This document shows positions 36,501 to 45,996 of a stretch of DNA of 64,000 nt, one piece after another. Source of the DNA: Pseudo-nitzschia pungens (Eukaryota > Bacillariophyta > Bacillariophyceae > Bacillariales > Bacillariaceae); the NCBI GenBank assembly GCA_037355855.1, contig CM074759.1, positions 1,736,001-1,800,000 on the forward strand, written 5' to 3'. The notes below the pieces were generated by a model. That model saw only the letters and a program-made list of their open reading frames with translations. It did not search any database and was not told the DNA's origin. Every line of letters begins with the position of its first letter. Within the stretch, counting starts at the first letter, position 1. Made by a program: the position numbers and the translations under genes.

Positions 36501-38080
36501 GGCTCATGTTGGTTTCTTGCCACTCCTTCGAACTGCACCGGTGGATTCCGATTTAATAGACCTTCTGCTAGACAATTGAATTCGTTGTCTCCGGAGATAC
36601 TCGACACAATGAATCCCCTCCCGGCATAAATCCCGATGATTGCTCCAAGAGTTTTCTCAAGGGTTGATTGCGAGGCATCTTCTATGGCTGACACTGTGCG
36701 AAAGTATAGATGTCGCGACACGCTGCGAAAGAACTTGATCCCATTGACTGTGAAGATATCGATGCTCACTGTTACTTCTCGATAGCGAGTCAGGATCTCC
36801 AGTGGTACGGGTGTCGTGTCCTCTCGCACGTGTGGTGGTTGTTGGCGAACCGACTTCCCTTTTATAATGTTGGTGTTGACCCCGAAGATATCCTCCGCCA
36901 TGAGGACGTCTCGTCGAGTCACAGGACAGTTTAACAGAATATTGTTGTCCACAAGTTTTAGGAATTCGGCCCGACTTGGGAAACCCAGCGTTTCCTGTAG
37001 TTTCCGCGCCTTGGTTGCACGCCGCACATCTAAGTCGGAATATAGCTTCTTCTGCCCCTCGACTGAGGTAATGGCAAGCATGGTTCCATCTGTCTCGCGT
37101 AGGTCACAGTAGTACAAGCCACTGTCCGCCCGGGTGAATCGGCGGGTACTCCCATCGGGCTTGTGTACAAAGAAGGACTGTGTGATTGCCGTGTCGAGGG
37201 TTACCCGGTAGGTGTCGGACACGAGGCTGAGTGAGAGTATGTTTGCCATTCCCCCTTCTTGGTACCAGACAGTGCCGAACCCTGGTAAGTGACCGACCTG
37301 GTCCACAGTGACCACTCCGGCGTTGCAGTGGATTCGAATCTTGTTCCCGTTTGGGTGGCGACGGATGTTCCTTAGTAGTCGTGGGTTGCTGATGCAGTTG
37401 CAGGTTGCTTGGCTGTCGAGTAGAAGCCAGTAGGGATCAATGCTGTTTGATCCCCCTTGGGAGAACATGTATTCCATGGCGTTCCCGAGTCGATGAGGTG
37501 TTGTGTCACCGTGTACACTCCTGGACTTTTCGGTGACATGTGATTGGAGGAAGCATAGCTCATCTTCAGTGTCCTCATCATCAACGGCTGCCATAAGCAC
37601 CACAGTGGCCTCCTTTATAGTCGGCCCGGTGGACGACTTGCTCGCTGTTTCGCTTGGTTCCTCCCCCGGCTCTTCCGAATCGGTGGTGGACTCGGTTTCG
37701 ACGGCGTTCGATAGGAGGGTGGTCCCGTCTGTGGTGTCGCCTTGCTTGTCTCCTTTCTGACCTTTGTTACTCTTGCCGTTTCCTTGTCCCTGGTTGTCCT
37801 TCGAGCGAGTGGATTTGTACTGGTTCATTAGCTCGAGAGCCTTTGGTTGTGTAGTGGGGTATACATCGGATCCAAGACTGTAGTTGTCTTTAAGCACTCC
37901 AGCGAGGTTCCGGTGCATCTTGTTGTTGCTTCCATTGACAATTACCACGGAAAGCAGCATCTCGTCCATGGTGAGGTGCACCTTGGATCGCTCACTGGTT
38001 TCCATTGCTTCGTACTGCTCGTACGTTGTCCCTGGTGAACATCTTCCAAGAGCCAGTTTAATCATTGATTTTGATCGGAT
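33542..38080 (-). CDS. Element 1 gag C-terminus and pol (PR-IN-RT-RH)
   Basis: Open for about 1513 codons from the element 2 junction to the stop. The first part continues gag and ends in a Lys/Gly/Gln-rich basic stretch; no CCHC zinc knuckle is seen. An aspartic protease site follows (LLDSQAT), then the integrase D,D-35-E triad (SIDIF, SGDNEF, YVERDNR). A long Asp/Glu/Thr-rich linker precedes the reverse transcriptase (ADIPGAFLQTPM and the catalytic WHVDDLKIS) and RNase H (YVDASF, SSTEAELVG, DNTSAMRL). No stop or shift interrupts it. It lacks a start of its own because its 5' part lies beyond the nested element at 47875-48660, with which it is in frame. Confidence 0.92.
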   Translation of the reverse strand: MRSKSMIKLALGRCSPGTTYEQYEAMETSERSKVHLTMDEMLLSVVIVNGSNNKMHRNLAGVLKDNYSLGSDVYPTTQPKALELMNQYKSTRSKDNQGQGNGKSNKGQKGDKQGDTTDGTTLLSNAVETESTTDSEEPGEEPSETASKSSTGPTIKEATVVLMAAVDDEDTEDELCFLQSHVTEKSRSVHGDTTPHRLGNAMEYMFSQGGSNSIDPYWLLLDSQATCNCISNPRLLRNIRRHPNGNKIRIHCNAGVVTVDQVGHLPGFGTVWYQEGGMANILSLSLVSDTYRVTLDTAITQSFFVHKPDGSTRRFTRADSGLYYCDLRETDGTMLAITSVEGQKKLYSDLDVRRATKARKLQETLGFPSRAEFLKLVDNNILLNCPVTRRDVLMAEDIFGVNTNIIKGKSVRQQPPHVREDTTPVPLEILTRYREVTVSIDIFTVNGIKFFRSVSRHLYFRTVSAIEDASQSTLEKTLGAIIGIYAGRGFIVSSISGDNEFNCLAEGLLNRNPPVQFEGVARNQHEPYVERDNRTCKERIRCLFASVPFKRLPRRMTIDMVAAAIFWLNNWCNKVGVSATISPRQLMTGVRLDATKHCKFQFGDYVLGHEDASDNTMTPRARDAIYLRPTGDRSGAMYLFDLRTGRCIRRQTATGAHLTDTVISRVEQIAAEQNAPIGVIFGNKDGETTILDIDTESIGTDDGASDHSFRPDDDSTVATDLTGSIDEDELVDIRVDNDQQEPVGEDDDINHGEEAIVESHEVSNAESETEDQGTTVEDGDSSSVESSSVANGSEHTRTTHNNVGENDTNACDTPTDPNPDEQANEDDTTLEDPEEAEDNSSHSSMNTEATHNNNNNNDDSSTGGMVLRPRVTRGHNKFGAAEGYEASIHHRAHVSHHSSVFTGGLDHAVKQLETQHAQYVFIANAIASYNNIDASLVTKQYGVKAGLKLFGTAGVEAVLTELKQLHERKVVHPVSIKDLTREEIKRALPYLMFLKRKRCGKIKARGCADGRSQRDFISREDTYSPTVSLHGLMLTCLIDAIEGRDVATADIPGAFLQTPMPEGEVVHIRFDGPMAELLARIDPDVYRKHMMERNGHKVLYTQADKAIYGTLRAALLFWERLSGQLIEWGFELNPYDTCTANKMIDGDQCTIVWHVDDLKISHKNPNIVTAVLDDLNRVFGIESPLTVTRGKIHDYVGMTIDYSEDGKVKFSMFDYLEGIMSELPHDLIETRVIPTPASDHLFKTNPEGDRLGRKDADTFHKHVAQLLFASKRARPDIQTAIAFLCTRVANPDKDDWKKLRRVLGYVRETIFLPLVLGWDTTGNAYWYVDASFAVHSDMRSHTGGVLTFGQGAVLAVSTKQKLNTKSSTEAELVGVDDTLPYNLWCHYYLEWQGYAAKVEHEVIDRDKSDIYLGKQNILNQDNTSAMRLEMNGKSSSTKRTRHINIRYFLITDQVKKGNISVQYCPTGEMLADYFTKPLQGSLFRKFRNAIMGVSEAQYTAYQSEYAKRKANH
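38077..38080. repeat. Element 2 target duplication, left (ggat)
   Basis: Four bases shared with 47871-47874. Removing element 2 and one copy re-creates the element 1 gag frame. Five bases would be usual for this superfamily. Confidence 0.65.
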
Positions 38081-39018
38081 TGTGTTGATATCCGCTCGTC
38101 AGCGGTCTTCGGGGAACTTAATCGTAGATATGAATTATCTCGTACTGGTCTAAAAATAGGGGAAAGCCCTAACAATAATAACACATAAAGTCCTGGCAAA
38201 TCGTGAGTCTACAGTGGACTGTTCAAGGTCTATTGCATACGCTCAAGCAATACAAGGCACTTCCCTAGAGGTACATCGGAATCGGTCGTAAAGGAGGGCA
38301 TGATAGGTGTGTTTATTTTAGAGTAAAAGAAAGAGTGAATAAAAGGGGAGCTGAGCCAAAAGCGCTCAGCTCTGTATCGTATCGTGACATCGATTCGCTA
38401 ACTCGCTAATAACAGCGCTCCTGTAGCTCTGGTACTGTATCCTACGAGTAGCATACCGTATCGGAGTATCGTAGGTATCTCCGATTAATTAGATCGAATC
38501 GTGTGCTAGCGCTAGCTCGCTTATGCTAGCGCGTTGGGTAACTGTTTGGGCCGGGTATCCGGTCATGGTATATATTATACACCAATGACCCGACCCCGGC
38601 GGTAGCATCGTATCTTAGCATGATATTATGGTAGGTTAGCACCATCAGTATCTCGTAGCCTTAGCAACCCTAACCCTGTAGCATTTAGCTACACCACAGA
38701 GGGTGCTTTACTCGGGGTACGTACGATTGGTACAAATCGTACGCGGCGACCCTAGTAAACTCTGCTAGCAATACTAGACAGGATAGGTCTGCTGCTAAGC
38801 CTGCTGCTAAGCCTGCTGCTAAGCCTGTTGCTAAGCCTGTTGCTAAGCCTGTTGCTAAGCCTGTTGCTGAGCCTGTATGCTAGCAATTAGCACACAGCTC
38901 TAGCACTCAGCTCAGCACCTGTTAGTCAGTTACTGGAGGCTGCTGCCTGTAGTCCCAGTACACTCTCCTACACAGGAGCCTTAGCACAGATCATAGCACC
39001 ACCTTGAATATCTTCATA
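38081..39018 (-). repeat. Element 2 3' LTR
   Basis: 938 bp, copy of 46933-47870. Contains a GCTAGC-rich middle part, a palindromic ggtatatattatacc-like stretch (38568-38582), aaccctaaccct and a 12-bp tandem repeat (38789-38876). Confidence 0.9.
38789..38876. repeat. 12-bp tandem repeat in element 2 LTR (gctaagcctgYt)
   Basis: About seven units of the 12-mer, three with tgctgct and the rest with tgttgct phasing. An identical array occurs in the other LTR at 47641-47728, so it predates this insertion. Confidence 0.85.
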
Positions 39019-39522
39019 GTCCCCGTGATTCATGCCAGTGGTCCTGTATGAGCAACTGAGCAACTATACCAGTCCCCGGAAACAGATACTCCCAGGAGGA
39101 CACCAATACTCTTGCTTGTTGTACCAGGACACTTGGATGGATCATAACAGAATTCAGGGATGCTTCCATATAACTTGTCAGAGATCAAACTGCACCAAAT
39201 ATTGCAGTTCTTCTATCAGAGGCCCGGCTGATTCGTAGTACAAAAAAAAGGGGGTTGGACCGGAGGACGTTTTGCCCTTGGTTCCATTCCTTGACACGTA
39301 CAAGGAGGTCGATCAATCAGCCTATTGTCTTTCAAGTTTATAGTCCCCGGAACCATTGTACCGGAGACTCCCAAATATATAACATATAACATAAGATCGA
39401 ATCGAAATCGAAGTTGTGGTCCCCGGGACCATCGTCCCCGGGATCTCGAAATAACAGATCGCGTCCACACTGCTTGCCAGAGATAAAAGTACCTCAAATA
39501 ATGCAGCTGGAGCAATTTTTCT
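39019..39522 (-). other. Element 2 3' untranslated region
   Basis: Between the RNase H stop and the 3' LTR. It carries several copies of a tagtccccggaac-type word (around 39073, 39344, 39420, 39436). No gene. The polypurine tract for plus-strand priming should abut 39018; only a short purine run (acggggac on the minus strand) is seen there. Confidence 0.55.
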
Positions 39523-41328
39523 TTACCACATGCATCGAGCGCAGTGTTCTTTCAGAGCCGGACCATTCAGCAACTTAGTGAATAAATCAGCAATATTGGT
39601 CTCGCCAGGCTCCTTTGCAATGCGAATTGTCCCAGCAGCAATAGACTCGCGCGCCTTGTGGTATGCGACGCTGTTGTGCTTCTTGTTGCAAGGGCTCTCT
39701 GGTCTGGTGGTATTTTTGACAACAGACTCATTGTCACAGTATACATTCGTAGGACCTTCAACAGGGACACCCATCATCCGGAGCTTGTATCTGAGCCCTT
39801 CAATCAGTTCAATGGCAATTCGAAGCGCAACAATCTCAGATCCAAAGGTTGAGGTCTCAACAGTGGTTTGCCTTTTGCTGAACCACAGGATTGGGGCCCT
39901 GTTCAAGAAAATAATAATTCCCGTATGGGACCTTCGTGTTGCTTTGCATCCGGCATGATCCGCATCGACGAAACAGCTCATGATAACTGCTTTCCCAAGG
40001 GGTTCAGGAGCATCCGGTGGCAACACTTCCTTGGCATCCGGATAGAACTCACTCCAGTCGCAGTTGGGAAATCTGGACTCGTCCACTTCAGGCCGGGTCT
40101 CATCAAACACCAACTTGGATCGGGCATGCGCCTTGAGATAGGCAAACATGTGCAATACTTGGTTCAGATGCCCTGTTCTTGCTTGGGCTAGGTACCTAGA
40201 CATGAGAGATACAGGCATGACCAAATCCAGTCTCCCAAGTTCGCACAACCACCTCAAGACACCAATCAGGCCCTGGTAGTAGTTCTGCTTGCTTGGATCC
40301 AGTTCGGTGGTAACATCAACTTCTGGACGATAATCGGATGTCAACGGGGTAGACACCTTGTTCGGAAGGTGCTTGTAACCATACTGCTCGGTGCCAAGCT
40401 CCTTCTCTACTGCGTCGATGGCTTTCTTAGCATATTTCTCGGAGGACATCGCCCACTTGGGAATTGGGTCGTCTTCGACCACATGCGAATGGACATCAGC
40501 GCCCAGATACAGGGTTGGGACTTCTATAGTCCCGTCCTTCAGCGTGAAGCGCTGCTCGATACTTTCCAACTGCCGTCGGGGGTCCTCACTGCAACAGATG
40601 ATATCGTCGACGTATGCAATCAGGTATGCCCAGTACCTAGAACCATCCTTTCGCGTCTCCACCCGCATATGAACATCAGGATCAGCTTTACAGGGTTGAT
40701 ATCCTAGCGTTCGTAGGTGCTTGGTCAAATAGGATCGGAACGACGCGCCTGCAACAGGAAGTCCATACAGTGCTCGAACGATCTTACATACCTGTCCTGC
40801 CAAGTGCGGGGGAAAACCGTCTTCAGCTCGTGCAACCAAATAATATTTCTTCTTGATCGGCGCTGTAAGGTAGGCATTCTGGATGTCCGCAGACAGCACG
40901 TCCAGATTGTTCAGCGCTGCCAACAGGAAGAAGATACGGACTGAATCCCTGCTAGGTACACTGCTGAAGGTATGTTCCTTAGCTGTTGCTTGTACCTTAT
41001 GACCATCGGCGACGAGCCGTGCTTTCCGCGTCAGGGACCCCAACTTCACGTCAAAGATCATGTGCGTCGTGATCTTGCTGAATCCTTCGGCCTTGAGACC
41101 TTCGACGGTGTAGCTGGGGTCAAACTCGAACGCCATCTCGTTGTTTCTCATCTCCTTCGCAATCGCCTTCTCCCAATAGTCGGTCCCCGTCTTTCGGTCG
41201 ATGGCGAGGGCTTCAGGGATAGAATGTGGTAACTCCACTCCGAACTTGTGGGTCCGATCCCAGTACTTGTTTCGCTTGGTGGCTTTGAGGATTCGCTTCT
41301 TCCTTCGTAGTACGTGGTGGATCCACCA
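39523..41328 (-). CDS. Element 2 pol, reverse transcriptase and RNase H part
   Basis: Continues the protease-integrase frame directly after a UGA at 41329-41331. The segment begins WWIHHVLRRKKRIL, a basic stretch normally in the middle of the pol polyprotein. Reverse transcriptase motifs: ADIQNAYLTAP and IAYVDDIICC (catalytic YVDD). RNase H: CFVDADHAG, STFGSEIVAL, YCDNESVV, ending NIADLFTKLLNGPALKEH. It has no start codon of its own at a sensible place, so it is expressed by UGA read-through or is silenced by the stop. Confidence 0.9.
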   Translation of the reverse strand, partial: WWIHHVLRRKKRILKATKRNKYWDRTHKFGVELPHSIPEALAIDRKTGTDYWEKAIAKEMRNNEMAFEFDPSYTVEGLKAEGFSKITTHMIFDVKLGSLTRKARLVADGHKVQATAKEHTFSSVPSRDSVRIFFLLAALNNLDVLSADIQNAYLTAPIKKKYYLVARAEDGFPPHLAGQVCKIVRALYGLPVAGASFRSYLTKHLRTLGYQPCKADPDVHMRVETRKDGSRYWAYLIAYVDDIICCSEDPRRQLESIEQRFTLKDGTIEVPTLYLGADVHSHVVEDDPIPKWAMSSEKYAKKAIDAVEKELGTEQYGYKHLPNKVSTPLTSDYRPEVDVTTELDPSKQNYYQGLIGVLRWLCELGRLDLVMPVSLMSRYLAQARTGHLNQVLHMFAYLKAHARSKLVFDETRPEVDESRFPNCDWSEFYPDAKEVLPPDAPEPLGKAVIMSCFVDADHAGCKATRRSHTGIIIFLNRAPILWFSKRQTTVETSTFGSEIVALRIAIELIEGLRYKLRMMGVPVEGPTNVYCDNESVVKNTTRPESPCNKKHNSVAYHKARESIAAGTIRIAKEPGETNIADLFTKLLNGPALKEHCARCMW

Positions 41329-44052
41329 TCAGAATGCTGGCTGATCCGAGATCTTGGCGGATATGGCGTACTCTGCGGTCTGCACAGGAAAGGACTCTTT
41401 CAGATCGCTCAACTTACACCAGGATTCGGTTCCGTCTTTCCAACTGACGAGCAATCGCCATCCCTTTGTTGTAGGCTTGGGGACTTTGCGACCATGCTTG
41501 TTGGTGATCGTCGCATCTTGTTTCCTAACGGCGGATCCGTCCTTCTCGTGATCGATAATCTCGTCCAGGAGAGAAAACATGCGTCCGTCGTCGTCAATTT
41601 CGCTGTACATGCTCTCAGCAACGATGTTGGCGGTATACTGCTCGACGGAACCATCTGGAAATTGCAGATCATACATTCTGGTATCAAGGATAGGGTTATC
41701 ATTCCTCTTGCCAATCGGATTGCCATTAAGGTCAGCAGAACGATTCTTCACAACACACCGTAATCGTTCGTCGCCCTTCTGGATCATCACATTGTTACCA
41801 ATATACTCATCATAGTCATCCCCATCAGGTATGAGATCGTCAATATCCGGAATGGAGGCTTCCGGCTCGGCGAGCTCCCACCTTTCTTGGTGACCCTCAA
41901 ATAACTCAGCAGGGGGATCAGGGTACGTAGCTTGGAACTTTGCGTCGTTATCCTCAACCTTGTCCCCGATCTTGGATTCCACTGCTTGGTCAAATGAGTC
42001 CATATAGCGCTTGACGTCATGGGAACGCCATTCTTCTTCAGTAACAGCACGGACTGTGTTAGTGCTTACCGGCATGGCCGCCTCGTTCAGGATCCAGTGG
42101 CAGTCTCCGCCTCCGAATCGGTCACCGCACGGGCCAAGCCATCGTCCCAGCTTCTCGGTCCCATCAGAGAGATCAACCCAATAGACGAAATCATACCATT
42201 CATGGGCTTGGTACAGAGATATGTCAGGCATGTACCCATGTACAATTTCGAACGGCGTTCGACCCATCATCGTAGGATCACTGGAAGCCGTGCGCTGTCG
42301 GATGGCAGCAACGAGCTCTCCGCAGAAAGCCCACAGGCGCTTGGGGGATCGCTTCCGAGCCGTCTTCTTGCGGATGCTTCTGCTGATATGGCCGATGCTG
42401 AGCTCCGCGCGATTCTGGAAGGGGCATCTTGGCTGGATAAAGGTCTGATGGATATGGTTTTTGCTGACGACCTTATTCCATGGAGTCTTGTAGGTACCAG
42501 GGGCTCCTTGCTCTCGAGCGCCATCAGATATCAAATGCTCGGGAATGCCGACGTCGTGGATGAAAATCTTCAGGCCTTCATACGCTTGCTTCTTGCCCTG
42601 TATAGGTATGAACTCGTCGTAGCCCTTACCATTACTGAAAACTTGGGCGGCTGAATCTTGTCGCATGATGCTCGGGACCTTTGCCATCCAGGTGTCGGTG
42701 TACCATTTGCCAGCCGCGATGCGCTTGTTTCTGAAGCTCTGCGTTGGCAATCGGCGGACAAGGGGATGCATGGGGTTGCGGAACCCTTTCTGCGTCGTGA
42801 CTCGAAGAGTATCCGCAGCCTTCCTCGGAGATACATCCCAAATCTTGGACAGACGGTCGGAGTCGATCTTGCAGTATCGTTCGGTGTCAATCGTCGGACC
42901 CCACTTGGCTCGTCTGGCAATAGTGTCGAGCTCGGGATCGACTGGTTCGACTGCATCGTCGTCCCATCGAACATGCTTGTAAACGGCAGACAGGCAGACG
43001 GGGAAATCCCTGCAACGGGGATCCAATTCGAAGCGCTCGCGTCCATCGGTGTAGGCGCGCTCGTACAACGGGGTATGCAGGGCGTTGACTGTAAGACTTG
43101 GTACAGAATCCACGTCTACATCGTCCCCGCAAGTCTTCAGGGAATCGCCCGAATGAAAAAGAGAAGATAGCCGCGCATCCAGACGCGAGTCGGATGCGAT
43201 CGCACATGGGGTCAGATCACGGCGGGTACAGAGTTGCTGAAGACTCCGCAGCTTGTACTTCTCATAACAATCATGCTGGGGAAGGATCAGCTCGTCGCTT
43301 TGAAGAGGCTTGTCGTACAAATGGGGACTGAAGTTGGACCGTGTTTCGACGGGCTCCATCTTACGCTTGTTGGACTTCTTGGACTGCTTCGTGGTCGTCT
43401 CGGCAGGCGCGATGGGCGTCGCCATAGGCGGCGCCGCGCGAAGGACAGACAGCGTAGGATTCAACGGATGAGATCCGTCGATAGCTTCTTCGGCTTGCTC
43501 GAACTTCTTGCTCTTCGGATCCCAAGGGAAGTCTCGGGTAGCAACGACATGATCGCATGTAGCCATCTCATGCTTGGTGGGCTTGCGGGAAGGGAAATAG
43601 GACACGACCCCATCAAGCAGGAGCTTGATGTCGAGGGTGTGGCCCGCATGGGGATCTTCAGGGTCGGTATTGTCAATATGGATGGAGTGACTGGACTGCT
43701 CATCATACTGACGGGGCGCTTCACTGACACGATTGGGATGGCAGTCCCGTATCTGATTCGGGCAAATCAAGCTGTGGGACAACTTGTCGCCAAAATACAG
43801 GGCTTCGTGGAAATAAATCAACCAAACTTTCCCGTCGGTATCTGTGTATGCCGTAACACAGGTCCCAATAGGAATGTTCTTGATAGGCTCGAGCTCAGGC
43901 GAAAAAGGATGAACATCGACGTGGCTGACGACTTGGTCTTCAAGCAAGATCATATTGGAACCGGCGGCAGTCGTATCAGCGTGGCTGTCCAGCTCGCATT
44001 GTCCCTCAGGGCTCGGTGGGGGGCGCGCGCGCGGGAGATCCATCTGGTACAA
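41329..44052 (-). CDS. Element 2 pol, protease and integrase part
   Basis: About 907 aa from the first Met after the gag stop, in the same frame as gag. Protease: CELDSHADTTAAGS, the Asp-Ser-His-Ala-Asp form common in diatom copia elements. Integrase core: YTDTWMA, ISDGAREQ and PFQNRAEL supply the D,D,E triad. A C-terminal SH3-like part follows (RLLVSWKDGTESWCKLSDLKE). It ends at UGA (41329-41331) exactly where related pol proteins continue into the reverse transcriptase, so this stop either disables the element or is read through. Confidence 0.88.
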   Translation of the reverse strand: MYQMDLPRARPPPSPEGQCELDSHADTTAAGSNMILLEDQVVSHVDVHPFSPELEPIKNIPIGTCVTAYTDTDGKVWLIYFHEALYFGDKLSHSLICPNQIRDCHPNRVSEAPRQYDEQSSHSIHIDNTDPEDPHAGHTLDIKLLLDGVVSYFPSRKPTKHEMATCDHVVATRDFPWDPKSKKFEQAEEAIDGSHPLNPTLSVLRAAPPMATPIAPAETTTKQSKKSNKRKMEPVETRSNFSPHLYDKPLQSDELILPQHDCYEKYKLRSLQQLCTRRDLTPCAIASDSRLDARLSSLFHSGDSLKTCGDDVDVDSVPSLTVNALHTPLYERAYTDGRERFELDPRCRDFPVCLSAVYKHVRWDDDAVEPVDPELDTIARRAKWGPTIDTERYCKIDSDRLSKIWDVSPRKAADTLRVTTQKGFRNPMHPLVRRLPTQSFRNKRIAAGKWYTDTWMAKVPSIMRQDSAAQVFSNGKGYDEFIPIQGKKQAYEGLKIFIHDVGIPEHLISDGAREQGAPGTYKTPWNKVVSKNHIHQTFIQPRCPFQNRAELSIGHISRSIRKKTARKRSPKRLWAFCGELVAAIRQRTASSDPTMMGRTPFEIVHGYMPDISLYQAHEWYDFVYWVDLSDGTEKLGRWLGPCGDRFGGGDCHWILNEAAMPVSTNTVRAVTEEEWRSHDVKRYMDSFDQAVESKIGDKVEDNDAKFQATYPDPPAELFEGHQERWELAEPEASIPDIDDLIPDGDDYDEYIGNNVMIQKGDERLRCVVKNRSADLNGNPIGKRNDNPILDTRMYDLQFPDGSVEQYTANIVAESMYSEIDDDGRMFSLLDEIIDHEKDGSAVRKQDATITNKHGRKVPKPTTKGWRLLVSWKDGTESWCKLSDLKESFPVQTAEYAISAKISDQPAF

Positions 44053-44094
44053 CAGCCGGCCAACCTTACTTAATTTCGGGCACCGGCCGTCGTG

Positions 44095-45996
44095 TCAGTT
44101 CTTGGGGGTCTGTCCTTGGTTCGAGCCGTTGCCCTTCTTCTTGCCCTTCTTGCGCCCCTTGGGCCCAAAACTGTTCCCTGCGCCTTGGGTCGCGTTCGCG
44201 TTCGCGTTCGCGGAGGCAGCAGGCGTGGTAGAACTAGTGGACTGAATAGTTCGAGCTTTCTTCTGCTGGCGGAGGTCATACAACTGCTTTCGTTGTTCCT
44301 TGGAGAAGGTCTTGTAGACTTCATAGGGATACTGCTTGTCCTCAATCTTGCCGCTGTACGATCCACCCTTGTTGCTTCCTTGGTTGCCACCACCTTGGTG
44401 GACAGAGGAGATACTTCGCGCTCGCTTGGTTGCAACCGCACCCATCTTTCGTATGCCAAGGCACCTCTTGAAGTACGAGACGCACTCGTTGAAGTTCTTG
44501 GTGTACTTATCGGTTTCAAAGATCTGGATCTTGGGGTTCTCAAACCGATCATCTTGGATGCTGTGGATGAAACGCATGGTGAAGTCCTCTTCGTCGGGCA
44601 ACTTGTCGTGGTTGGAGAGCGTAGTCTGGAAATTCAACCAAGTTCTGCAGTGCTTCTCAAAATCGTATGTTCGAGAGTCTCCTGTGTAGCGGGAGGTGTA
44701 CATGCCGGTACGGACCTTGTCAAGAATAGCCGCGACGTTGGTTGCGGAGAAGGCATTCTCGTAGAGATGTAGGAAAGCTGCTCGGGCGTTCCCAGTCGGA
44801 TTCTTCGCGTCTTTGTACCTTCGAGTGTAGGCCCAGGCAGGGCCATCACGAACTGCGTTGCAGAGCAACACCCAAACGTCATGGTTGTCAGTGACGAACT
44901 GCGGGCCTTCAAGCGTGGCACATCGAACATTATAATCCATCCAGTTGGAAAAAGTCCCGTCCTTCCCAACAGTGGCGGATCTCTCTGCTGCAGTCACCGT
45001 CTCTTGCTCCTTCGGACAGATGACGTATGATAGGGGGAACCCTTGTTCATTGTACTGGAAGCGGAGGAACTGACGGAAACTTTCTTCCCATTGACGGAAG
45101 TTGTCAAGGTTGGTGAGCTTCGGCGGAGTAATGGACGAGGAGACGGCCTCCTTGTCGGCGGTCTGCATTTCATGTAGGCGCTGGCGCGTTCGGTCGGCTG
45201 CGAGGGGATCACTAAGCCAAGTATGGGCAGTAGGCTTGATACCAATGAGAGGTTGGTAGCGGATCCACTCCGAAAGGAGCTGAAAGGATTGTCTGAAGGA
45301 TAGTCCGATGAATACTCGTTCATGGTAGGGGCACATCGGATGACGACCCCCATTGAAGTCACGGAGGTACTTGGGGAGTTCCTTGGCAGAGAGCTGTTGG
45401 ATCGCCTTGATGCTGTTGAGGCCGTTCCGGAATAGTTCATCCGCCGTATCACTGTTGCTGAAACCAGAGAGGATCTTGTGGAGGTCTAACTCCTTTGAGC
45501 TGAGCTTTGCTCCATTCTTGTATCCAGAGATTCCACCATTAGCTTGGGCTGTGGCATGGGCTTGGAGGATATCAGGACTAGCTCCTGTAGGGGCGGCGAC
45601 AGGAGCAGGAGCAGGGGCGGGAGCAGGAGCAGGAGCAGGGGCACGAGCGGCGGCAGCGGCAGCAGCAGCAGCCTCAGCAGCAATCCGAGCTGCGTTCTCG
45701 TTGCGCATTGCTCTCAGTTCTTGAATAGCAGCAAGAAGGATCATTTCAGATCGAGGTTGGATGTCAAGGTTTGGTTCCTGTTGGACTCTGGAGGCTCCAG
45801 CAGGGGCAAAAGGAGGGACTCCAGGCGCTCCGACAGGGGGCATTGCTCCAACAGGGGGAACACCGGCTCCAGCGGCAACTCCAGGCGGAGGAGCGTCGAC
45901 TCCAGGGACAGCGCCGCCTCCAGGGGCAGCGCCAGGGGCGCCGTCTCCAGCGGCGGCTGCAGCGGCGGCGGCTTGGCTTCTAGTTTGCTTGGCCAT
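44095..45996 (-). CDS. Element 2 gag
   Basis: 633 aa from ATG. An Ala/Pro/Gly-rich N-terminus with repeated APAPAPAP and poly-Ala (about 110-135) leads to a capsid-like helical part. The C-terminus is basic and Gly/Asn/Gln-rich (KGRKKGKKKGNGSNQG) and probably binds RNA; no CCHC knuckle. The stop is UGA followed by C, a context that is leaky in several viral read-through signals. The frame remains open into pol after it. Confidence 0.88.
   Translation of the reverse strand: MAKQTRSQAAAAAAAAGDGAPGAAPGGGAVPGVDAPPPGVAAGAGVPPVGAMPPVGAPGVPPFAPAGASRVQQEPNLDIQPRSEMILLAAIQELRAMRNENAARIAAEAAAAAAAAARAPAPAPAPAPAPAPVAAPTGASPDILQAHATAQANGGISGYKNGAKLSSKELDLHKILSGFSNSDTADELFRNGLNSIKAIQQLSAKELPKYLRDFNGGRHPMCPYHERVFIGLSFRQSFQLLSEWIRYQPLIGIKPTAHTWLSDPLAADRTRQRLHEMQTADKEAVSSSITPPKLTNLDNFRQWEESFRQFLRFQYNEQGFPLSYVICPKEQETVTAAERSATVGKDGTFSNWMDYNVRCATLEGPQFVTDNHDVWVLLCNAVRDGPAWAYTRRYKDAKNPTGNARAAFLHLYENAFSATNVAAILDKVRTGMYTSRYTGDSRTYDFEKHCRTWLNFQTTLSNHDKLPDEEDFTMRFIHSIQDDRFENPKIQIFETDKYTKNFNECVSYFKRCLGIRKMGAVATKRARSISSVHQGGGNQGSNKGGSYSGKIEDKQYPYEVYKTFSKEQRKQLYDLRQQKKARTIQSTSSTTPAASANANANATQGAGNSFGPKGRKKGKKKGNGSNQGQTPKN

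Noticed and set aside
38789..38876. CRISPR-like or regulatory array
   Set aside because: It is a simple 12-bp tandem repeat without spacers, carried in both LTRs of element 2.
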